Below, piece by piece: positions 1 through 6,625 of a stretch of 14,567 nucleotides of DNA; the first letter of the stretch is position 1, and every line of letters starts with the position of its first letter. The stretch lies in contig DASCPP010000099.1 of assembly GCA_036012565.1 (NCBI GenBank), positions 1 through 14,567 on the forward strand. Direction: 5' to 3'. This DNA is from DUAL01 sp036012565. Lineage in GTDB: Bacteria > Bacteroidota > Bacteroidia > Flavobacteriales > BACL11. Below the pieces are notes generated by a model, which worked only from the letters and a program-made list of their open reading frames with translations, searched no databases and was not told the origin of the DNA. A program made the position numbers and the translations under genes.

Positions 1-2
1 TA

Positions 3-1478
3 GGTGTTGCTAAAAAAGAAGTCAATGGAGAAATTTTAGAAACTCCTTTTGATCAGGTTAAAGTAAATGATATCCTTATTGTAAATGAAGGGGATAAAAT
101 ACCTGTTGATGGTGTGCTTGTGTGGGGGTCGGCTTTGATAGATGAATCTATGCTTACTGGAGAAAGTAGTCCTCTAAATAAAGAGGCGGAAAGTAATGTA
201 ATAGGAGGTACTATTGTAACTTCTGGAAGCATAAAAATAAAGGCAACTTCAGTGGGCAAAAACACGCTTCTTTCTCAGATTATTGAATTAGTTAAAAATG
301 CAGAGGAGAACAAACCTAATATTCAAAGTATGGGTGATAATGTCAGTGGGGTTTTTGTTCCTGTTGTATTAGTTATTGCAATTATTACTTATTTCTTTTC
401 TTCATTATTGATTGCTTATTATAATGTTGATGCTCCCATTTCTGATCCTCTTTTAAGAGCAATTGCAGTATTAGTTATCTCCTGTCCTTGTGCTATGGGA
501 TTAGCAACACCAACTGCTGTAATGGTTGGTATTGGTAGAGCTGCAAAAAAAGGGATTTTACTAAAAGGAGGAGGAACACTTGAAAAATTAGCGAGCATAA
601 AAAAAATAGTTTTTGATAAAACGGGTACACTTACTACAGGGGATTTTTCTGTTAAAAATATTAATATTCTGGAAGGAGAGGAACAATATGTTAAAAGTGT
701 CATTTTTAATTTAGAAAAACACTCCTCTCACCCTATTGCAGTTTCCCTTATGAAAAACCTAAAATCTGAAGCAGAAGTTTTTGAATTGGAAGGTGTTAAG
801 GAAGAAAAAGGTATAGGAATTTCAGCAAAAATAGGTAATGATATTTTTCAAATTGGCTCTTCAAGGTTATTACAAAATACAGAAGAACATGATTTGTTTT
901 TACTTAAAAATAATAAAGTAATTGCAACTATCGATATTGAAGATGAGTTAAAATCAGATATCAAAAAAGTATTGCTACAAGTAAAAGATTTTAATATAAA
1001 TTCCGTTTTATTGAGTGGCGATAAGAGAAAGAAATGTGAAAATTTAAATGAAAAATTGCATTTTTCAGAAGTTTATACTGAGCAGTTGCCACATCAAAAA
1101 TTGGAAAAAATAGAAGAATTGGTTACAAAGACTCCTACTGCAATGTTTGGGGATGGTATAAATGATGCTCCAGCACTTGCAAGGGCTACCGTTGGTATTT
1201 CTATTGGTAATGCTACACAAGTTGCTATACAATCGGCTGATGTAATTTTACTTGATAAAACTAGGCTACATCAATTGCCAAAAGCATTGCAAGTGGCTAG
1301 ACATACTTTACTGACAATAAAGCAAAATTTATTTTGGGCTTTTGCCTATAATATAGTTGCAATTCCTATTGCGGCTTTGGGTTTTCTGAATCCTATGTGG
1401 GGAGCACTTTTTATGGCCTTCTCTGATGTTGTTGTAATTGGGAATTCTGTTCGTCTCAAATACAAAAAAATATTTTAA
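3..1478 (+). CDS. Heavy-metal (copper-type) P1B ATPase, 5' end cut off by the window
   Basis: This is the C-terminal 491 residues of an inner-membrane ATPase that exports or delivers a soft metal, most likely Cu(I). The frame is open to the left edge, so the Met at 114 is internal and the N-terminal metal-binding domains and first membrane helices lie outside. Seen in order: actuator-domain TGES (nt 156-167), the membrane metal-site motif CPC (nt 483-491) in a segment reading SCPCAMGLATPT, the phosphorylated DKTGT (nt 615-629), the nucleotide-binding SHP motif (near nt 726-734), GDGINDAP (nt 1149-1172), then two C-terminal helices with the YN pair and MAFS. CPC plus YN plus the TM8 Met indicate the copper subgroup, CopA-like or the CcoI/FixI type that supplies copper to cytochrome oxidase; I cannot separate these. 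An Asp follows MAFS where a Ser is usual. It lies 3 bases before the flippase gene and is probably co-transcribed with it. Confidence 0.93.
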   Translation, partial: GVAKKEVNGEILETPFDQVKVNDILIVNEGDKIPVDGVLVWGSALIDESMLTGESSPLNKEAESNVIGGTIVTSGSIKIKATSVGKNTLLSQIIELVKNAEENKPNIQSMGDNVSGVFVPVVLVIAIITYFFSSLLIAYYNVDAPISDPLLRAIAVLVISCPCAMGLATPTAVMVGIGRAAKKGILLKGGGTLEKLASIKKIVFDKTGTLTTGDFSVKNINILEGEEQYVKSVIFNLEKHSSHPIAVSLMKNLKSEAEVFELEGVKEEKGIGISAKIGNDIFQIGSSRLLQNTEEHDLFLLKNNKVIATIDIEDELKSDIKKVLLQVKDFNINSVLLSGDKRKKCENLNEKLHFSEVYTEQLPHQKLEKIEELVTKTPTAMFGDGINDAPALARATVGISIGNATQVAIQSADVILLDKTRLHQLPKALQVARHTLLTIKQNLFWAFAYNIVAIPIAALGFLNPMWGALFMAFSDVVVIGNSVRLKYKKIF

Positions 1479-1481
1479 AAG

Positions 1482-2762
1482 ATGAGAGATTTAATTGCAA
1501 GAGGATTAAAAGATTTGCTTTATCATAAAAAAGAAGTAAGCAATACAGCTATTTTATTTTCTACCCAGATTCTAGTACTAATAATTGGACTTGGAATTAA
1601 AACAATTCAGGTTAGAGCACTTAGCCCAAAAGAATACGGTTTGCTTGCTCTTTTTGGAACGATTACTTCAGTAATTGTTTTGTTTTTTCATTACGCTTCT
1701 TTTTCCTCTTTAAAAGTTATTTTAGCTAATAATACAGATAAACAAAAGGAAAAAGAATTGGTTGGTTTAGGAGTTCTAATTGCAGGATTTCTTGGAATTT
1801 TATTTTCTACCACACTTTTTACTATAAGCTTTTTTGTGGATAATCTACTTCATGCAGAAATAGGGGATTTGCTTATGTTTTTAGCTCCATTTTGTTTTAT
1901 ACTTCCATTTCAATTTTTTATTTCGGAGATTTCAATTGGAGCCAACAAACTAAAACAATTAGCAGTTTTTCATTTGTTTTCTCGGATTCTTTTTATTGCA
2001 TCTCTTCTTGCTTTTTTCAAGGGAGATTTGCTAAATGTGAAATTGATTATTATTCTAAATTTGTTAGCTTGGCTTGTTTCCACTATTGTAATTTTAATCA
2101 GTTATAAACCATCTTTTAGTAAAATAACGAAAAACTTTGAAAAAGTAAAAGAGAAAAATAAATCATTTGGATTCCCCTATTATTTTGGTGCTATTGTAAA
2201 CCAATCTACTTACAAATTAGATGAACTTTTCATCACCTATTTTATAAATATTACACAATTAGGATTCTACACTTTAGCGAGTATAATTTGTTCTCCAATG
2301 ACTTTTCTTAGCCGAGCTTTTGTGAATAGTATTTTTAAAAAGATGGCCTTGAAAGACAGGATTCCTATCCGTGTTTTTGTATATAACGCCCTTTGGCTGA
2401 GCTTTTGTGTTTTGTTTTTATATCTTTTTTCCGATCTTATTGTAAGCACATTATTTGGAGAAAAATACATGCAAGTGAGTGGTTATATTCTACCACTTTC
2501 CATTGCTTTTTTATTTCAAGGGATGTATGCACCTTTTACTTTCTTGGTGGTAAAATCGAAAGGAAAAGAACTTAGAAATGTTGCTTATGCTGAAGCAATG
2601 GTAAATGTGATTGGGAACCTCTTATTAGTTCCCGATTGGTTTGTTTTTGGATATGAAGTAGGAGGATATGGTGTTTTAGGAGCAATTAGTGCAAGTATCT
2701 TATCTCGTTTTACACACTTTGTTGGGCTTTGGTATTATTACAATAAAATGATGAGATCATGA
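1482..2762 (+). CDS. Wzx-like polysaccharide flippase (oligosaccharide exporter family)
   Basis: A 426-residue, highly hydrophobic protein with roughly 12 predicted membrane segments and short basic cytoplasmic loops, the size and layout of polysaccharide (PST/Wzx) flippases of the MATE-like superfamily. The N-terminal part carries a motif typical of these proteins (RALSPKEYGLLALF, residues 45-58) after the first helix. Members move undecaprenyl-diphosphate-linked sugar repeat units across the inner membrane for O-antigen, capsule or exopolysaccharide synthesis; the actual substrate cannot be read from sequence. The start at 1482 is 3 bases after the ATPase stop, and its stop overlaps the next start as ATGA (2759-2762), which suggests translational coupling to the glycosyltransferase. 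There is no Shine-Dalgarno-like sequence, as is common in Bacteroidota. The family is well supported; its role as Wzx rather than another lipid-linked carrier is inference. Confidence 0.85.
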   Translation: MRDLIARGLKDLLYHKKEVSNTAILFSTQILVLIIGLGIKTIQVRALSPKEYGLLALFGTITSVIVLFFHYASFSSLKVILANNTDKQKEKELVGLGVLIAGFLGILFSTTLFTISFFVDNLLHAEIGDLLMFLAPFCFILPFQFFISEISIGANKLKQLAVFHLFSRILFIASLLAFFKGDLLNVKLIIILNLLAWLVSTIVILISYKPSFSKITKNFEKVKEKNKSFGFPYYFGAIVNQSTYKLDELFITYFINITQLGFYTLASIICSPMTFLSRAFVNSIFKKMALKDRIPIRVFVYNALWLSFCVLFLYLFSDLIVSTLFGEKYMQVSGYILPLSIAFLFQGMYAPFTFLVVKSKGKELRNVAYAEAMVNVIGNLLLVPDWFVFGYEVGGYGVLGAISASILSRFTHFVGLWYYYNKMMRS

Positions 2763-3910
2763 AAATTTGCATGCTTACATCTTTGCATTCCCCTAAGGAC
2801 GATCGTATCTTTTTTAAAGAAGCTGTTTCATTAAAAAACAAAGGATTTCAGGTGAATATTTTATGCTTGGCAGATGAGAAAGGGTTTGTAAGAGATATGG
2901 CTGGGAATGTATTAAATCCGAATTTGGAAAGTTGTATTGAAAGTGATGGAATAAACATTATTGGAATTCCGAAACAGCAAGGAGTGTTAGAAAAAGCACT
3001 TCATATAATAGGAAAAGGAAAAACATGGAAAAATTTTATTGTAAAAGCAGTAGAGTTTGAAGCAGATATATATCATGCTCACGAGCCACAAACTGCTTTT
3101 ATAGGACTAAAAATAGAGCAAAAAACAAATGCAAAATTAATTTATGATGCTCACGAACCCTGGATTTTTTCTCGCTCAATAAAAGAATGGATTCTAAAGA
3201 AATTATGTCTTTCAAGACTTACAAATCTAATTTCTGCTAATGCTATAACTCAACAATCGTTACTTCAAGAAAATCCAAAACTAAATACAGAAGTTATTTA
3301 TAACTGTTCCCCTTCTTTTTTTTTAAATTATCAAAAGGAAAATACTGAAGTTATTATCTGTCATGAAGGATCTCTTTGGTTCAATAGAGGATTAAAATTG
3401 ATTGTGGAAGCGTTGATTATTTTAAAAACTACGCAACCTAATTTCAAATTCAGAATTATTGGAGATGTTTTTGCAGAAGAGAAAAAATATTTAGAAAAAA
3501 AAATAAAAGAAAATAATTTAGAGGAAAATATTGAGATTACGGGCTGGCTTAGCTATAATGATGTGCCAAAATCATTAGCCGAATGCAGTATTGGTATAAT
3601 TACAAATACGGATGAAGAACGCAATACTTTAGCTGGTCCTCCAAACAAATTATTTAACTATATGACAATGGGTTTAGCAATTGTTACTGTGGATTTATCT
3701 GCTACTACCGCTATTATAAATGAAACAACTTGTGGAATTATTTTACAAAAAAGAGACGCTCAACTTTTAGCTAAGGAGCTTCAAAATTTGTTAGACAATA
3801 CTGCCATAAGAAAACAGTTTCAAGAGAATGCTTTACGCTGGGCAAAAACAAAATTTAATTGGCAATCAGAAGCAGAGAAATTATTTCAGTTTTATAATCG
3901 CTTGAAGTAA
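2759..3910 (+). CDS. Family 4 (GT-B fold) glycosyltransferase
   Basis: A 383-residue cytoplasmic or membrane-associated sugar transferase. The N-terminal acceptor half begins with MKICMLTSLHSPKDDRIF and contains two HEP tripeptides (YHAHEP, residues 105-110; YDAHEP, 129-134), a pattern seen in GT4-like enzymes of cell-surface glycan synthesis. The C-terminal nucleotide-sugar half starts near residue 200 (HEGSLWFNRGL) and carries GPPNKLFNYMTMG (293-305) followed by a beta strand and helix, matching the donor-site segment of GT4 enzymes, with Lys297 conserved. The position commonly occupied by Glu in that motif is Asn300 here. The enzyme is presumably retaining, as GT4 is; sugar and acceptor are unknown. 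The ATGA overlap with the flippase indicates the two act on the same glycan. No membrane helix is apparent. Confidence 0.88.
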   Translation: MKICMLTSLHSPKDDRIFFKEAVSLKNKGFQVNILCLADEKGFVRDMAGNVLNPNLESCIESDGINIIGIPKQQGVLEKALHIIGKGKTWKNFIVKAVEFEADIYHAHEPQTAFIGLKIEQKTNAKLIYDAHEPWIFSRSIKEWILKKLCLSRLTNLISANAITQQSLLQENPKLNTEVIYNCSPSFFLNYQKENTEVIICHEGSLWFNRGLKLIVEALIILKTTQPNFKFRIIGDVFAEEKKYLEKKIKENNLEENIEITGWLSYNDVPKSLAECSIGIITNTDEERNTLAGPPNKLFNYMTMGLAIVTVDLSATTAIINETTCGIILQKRDAQLLAKELQNLLDNTAIRKQFQENALRWAKTKFNWQSEAEKLFQFYNRLK

Positions 3911-3963
3911 AATTATTTCTAAATTTACCGCTCAATTATTTTTTAAACCTAAAAAACAAGATT

Positions 3964-5871
3964 ATGAAAAAAGGATTACTATTTATTTTTACATTATTAT
4001 TTGGCGCAAATCTAATGGCTCAAATAGCACCAAATCAAGTGTTTAACGCTTCTGATATTGCTGTGATTAACGACAAAGTGATTATGGGAGGGGATGAGGT
4101 ATTGAAAGATTTGATAAGGGAGCCAAATCCATCAACTGCTTCCATGAGAATGGCTATGCCTATCAATGAGTATATTGTAGGAACTACCACTTACGATTTG
4201 CAATCCAATGCTACTGTTATGGACAGAATTCTGCATCATCATGATGGCACAATTTCTGTGGCATGGACAAGAAGTACTGAATTTAATACTTCCTGGACAG
4301 ATAGAGGAACGGGCTATAACTTTTTTGATGGAACAGCTTGGGGCTCACAACCAACTTCTCGCTTAGAAACTTCAAGATGTGGCTGGCCTTCAATGCTTGC
4401 TACAAATTCTGGAAAAGAAATTGCAATTGCTCATAATACAGCAAATTCCTATTTTCAAATGACTTATAGAAATACTATTGGCTCTGGCACTTGGACTGAG
4501 CAGATTGTTTCCTCACAAGATAGTAATGGTGTGTATCGTGATTTAGTTTGGAATCGATCAGCAATTGGCGGAAATAATGGTGAGAGTATTCATATGATTG
4601 GAGTTACTGCCCCAACTGGACTTTCTGGTACGATTTATAATGGTTTGGATGGTGCTTTGTTATATTATCGCTCACAAGACGCAGGTGTAACATGGGACAT
4701 ACAAGATATGCAATTACCCACTATTGATACTTCTATGTTTACTCGTTTTGGAGGAGATAGTTATGCTATTAAAGCACAAGGAGAGATTGTTTGTATTGCA
4801 TTTTTTGGAGAATGGGATGATACCTTTATTATGAAATCAACTGATAATGGAGATACTTGGACTAAAACAATAGTACTTGATTTTCCTGTTGATAAGTATG
4901 CGACAGATGATGGAATTGATTTAGATAATGATGGCGTGATGGATTCGCTTTATACTACTGATGGATCTGGAGCATTATTGCTTGATAATAGTGGTATGGC
5001 ACATGTATTTGCTGGTAATATGAGAATATTAGATGCTGATTTATCTGATGCAAGCTCTTCTTATTTTCCTTACACAAATGGCTTATTATACTGGAATGAA
5101 GGAATGGGAGCAGATACTGGAGGACAGATAACTAACTCAGTATGGTGGTCAAATAATGTAGTCGTGATTGCATCTGCTCAGGATATGGATGGAGACTCTG
5201 CTTTAAATTATATTGATTTTGGTATTTATTACTCTTCTCTTTCTTCCATGCCAAGCTGTGGAATTGATGCAAATGGTACTATCTATGTTTCTTTTTCATC
5301 ACTAATGGAGATATATGATAGTGGGGCACAAAATTATCGTCATGTAAATATTATCAAATCGCATGATGGCGGAATGAGTTGGACTGACCCAATTGACATT
5401 ACGCCTGTTTCTTTATTTTTAGGAATGGGAGAATGCGTGTTTGCCTCTATGGAAAGAGATGTGGATGATAAAGTTCGCTTAGTTTATCAAAAAGACATGG
5501 AACCAGGATTAACCGTTAGGGGAGATGAGGATGCGGTTGGGATGAATGATATCGTTTATTTGGAATTGGATACCAATTTTGTGGTTTCTGCAATAAATAA
5601 TAATCCAATAAATAATAATTTAACATTGGAGGTATATCCTAATCCTACTAAGAATCAAACTACCATTAATTTTAAAATTGAGAAAAAATCAAAAATGAGT
5701 ATTCATGTAGTAGATGTTTTGGGCAGAAGTGTTTACAATAACAACACTACACTTAGTAAAGGAAACCACTTGGCAATTCTAAATGTTGAAAATTATGATG
5801 CTGGAATTTACTATATCAATACGCAAATTGCTGGAAAAACATTTAGCAATAAGTTGGTTGTAACCAAATAG
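3964..5871 (+). CDS. Secreted Asp-box protein with type IX secretion C-terminal sorting domain
   Basis: A 635-residue secreted protein of unknown function. Residues 1-20 form a Sec signal peptide (basic MKK, hydrophobic core, then LMAQ). Three Asp-box motifs of the form SxDxGxTW are visible: SQDAGVTW (237-244), STDNGDTW (292-299) and SHDGGMSW (466-473). These mark beta-propeller blades of the sialidase/BNR type, so most of the mature protein is probably a beta-propeller. Acidic loops resembling calcium sites occur at 319-327 (DLDNDGVMD) and near 407-411 (DMDGD). The last 80 residues, from LEVYPNPTKN (555-564) to KLVVTK, are a type A T9SS sorting domain, which is recognised in the outer membrane, cleaved, and used to release or anchor the cargo at the cell surface. 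Asp boxes alone do not prove glycosidase activity, and I see no clear sialidase Arg triad or FRIP motif. It follows the glycosyltransferase after 53 bases and precedes a strong terminator. Confidence 0.88.
   Translation: MKKGLLFIFTLLFGANLMAQIAPNQVFNASDIAVINDKVIMGGDEVLKDLIREPNPSTASMRMAMPINEYIVGTTTYDLQSNATVMDRILHHHDGTISVAWTRSTEFNTSWTDRGTGYNFFDGTAWGSQPTSRLETSRCGWPSMLATNSGKEIAIAHNTANSYFQMTYRNTIGSGTWTEQIVSSQDSNGVYRDLVWNRSAIGGNNGESIHMIGVTAPTGLSGTIYNGLDGALLYYRSQDAGVTWDIQDMQLPTIDTSMFTRFGGDSYAIKAQGEIVCIAFFGEWDDTFIMKSTDNGDTWTKTIVLDFPVDKYATDDGIDLDNDGVMDSLYTTDGSGALLLDNSGMAHVFAGNMRILDADLSDASSSYFPYTNGLLYWNEGMGADTGGQITNSVWWSNNVVVIASAQDMDGDSALNYIDFGIYYSSLSSMPSCGIDANGTIYVSFSSLMEIYDSGAQNYRHVNIIKSHDGGMSWTDPIDITPVSLFLGMGECVFASMERDVDDKVRLVYQKDMEPGLTVRGDEDAVGMNDIVYLELDTNFVVSAINNNPINNNLTLEVYPNPTKNQTTINFKIEKKSKMSIHVVDVLGRSVYNNNTTLSKGNHLAILNVENYDAGIYYINTQIAGKTFSNKLVVTK
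5591..5619 (+). repeat. 15-base tandem duplication in the linker before the sorting domain
   Basis: Two identical 14-base copies of CAATAAATAATAAT lie at 5591-5604 and 5606-5619, a period of 15 bases (five codons). They encode INNNP followed by INNN in the Asn-rich linker (residues 544-552) between the propeller-like part and the T9SS sorting domain. Because the unit is a multiple of three, copy changes would lengthen or shorten the linker without shifting the frame. Confidence 0.8.
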
Positions 5872-5888
5872 ATTTGAGATACTAGATT

Positions 5889-5918
5889 AAAAGCCGAGCG
5901 ATATGCTCGGCTTTTTTT
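5889..5918. terminator. Rho-independent terminator, probably bidirectional
   Basis: A perfect 7-bp GC-rich stem (GCCGAGC at 5893-5899 with GCTCGGC at 5905-5911) around a 5-base loop is extended by AAAA/TTTT pairs and followed on the plus strand by seven T (5912-5918). On the minus strand the stem is followed by TTTTAAT. It lies 17 bases beyond the stop of the T9SS cargo gene and just beyond the stop of bshB1, which converge here, so it can end transcription from both sides. Confidence 0.9.
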
Positions 5919-5923
5919 ATGCT

Positions 5924-6625
5924 TTATTTTATATCAAAAAAGGAATCTACCTTTAACATTTGATGGGAAATAAATCCCTCAGCAAATTCACAGTTAGATA
6001 ATCTGCCCAAATCTTTTGCTCTGTATTTTACACTTTCTAGAAATCCTTTTTTTGAAATGATAGTTTCTGTTTCTTTGGAGTCCGCATTAAAGAATTGGGT
6101 TTTGTATGTTTTTACAGCTTCTATTTTTTTCTTCATTTGCCCACTTATATCAATTACAAAATCGGGTTGTAAATGGTTGAACTGAATATAATGATAAATG
6201 GCTTTTGGTCGCCAAACTTTTTGCTTTGTTTCTACTTTTTCTAGTCCTGATAAAAAGCAAGCGTCCAATACTATTTGTGATGCCCTGCTATGGTCTGGAT
6301 GCCTATCCGATGGGGCATTAGTAATTACAATTTCAGGGCAATATTCTCTTATCTTTTTAATAAGTTCTAATTTATGTTTTTCATCATTTTCAAAAAAGCC
6401 ATCTTTGAAATCCATGTTTTCTCGTATCTCAACCCCTAATATTTTTGTGGCATTTTTGCATTCCTCCTTTCTTGTTTGTGGAGTCCCTCTTGTTCCCAAT
6501 TCTCCTTTTGTTAAATCAATGATAGCAACCTTCTTTCCTTGTGATATTAATTTAATAACAGTTCCTCCACAGCCCAATTCCACATCATCAGGATGAGCAC
6601 CAAAAACCAATATATCAATTTTCAT
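5924..6625 (-). CDS. bshB1: BshB1, N-acetylglucosaminyl-malate deacetylase (bacillithiol synthesis)
   Basis: A 233-residue zinc-dependent LmbE/PIG-L family deacetylase. In bacillithiol synthesis BshA joins GlcNAc to malate, BshB removes the acetyl group, and BshC adds cysteine; this protein is the second step and acts in the cytoplasm. Seen: the metal-site signature GAHPDDVELGCGG (residues 9-21; His11 and Asp14 as metal ligands, Asp13 as the likely general base) and SDRHPDHSRAS (106-116; His112 as third ligand). The segments LTKGELGTRGT (38-48), DACFLSGL and YRAKDLGRL are characteristic of the BshB1 subfamily and argue against mycothiol or lincomycin-type relatives. The length is normal for the family. 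The start codon lies within the last codons of ccsBA (11-base overlap), so its translation is probably coupled to it. bshA and bshC are not in the window. Confidence 0.95.
   Translation of the reverse strand: MKIDILVFGAHPDDVELGCGGTVIKLISQGKKVAIIDLTKGELGTRGTPQTRKEECKNATKILGVEIRENMDFKDGFFENDEKHKLELIKKIREYCPEIVITNAPSDRHPDHSRASQIVLDACFLSGLEKVETKQKVWRPKAIYHYIQFNHLQPDFVIDISGQMKKKIEAVKTYKTQFFNADSKETETIISKKGFLESVKYRAKDLGRLSNCEFAEGFISHQMLKVDSFFDIK

Noticed and set aside
114..116. ATG as the true start of the P-type ATPase
   Set aside because: The same frame is open from position 3 and encodes typical actuator-domain sequence (for example NEGDKIPVDGVLV), so this Met is internal and the gene begins left of the window.
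3939..3956. TTTTTTA/TAAAAAA inverted repeat as a terminator before the T9SS cargo gene
   Set aside because: The 7-bp stem is entirely A/T with a 4-base loop and no following T-tract; it is expected by chance in such AT-rich sequence, so I do not call a terminator here.
6198..6596. 132-codon plus-strand open frame opposite bshB1
   Set aside because: It lies wholly within a strongly supported deacetylase gene on the other strand and its translation shows no recognisable domain; it is a shadow frame.
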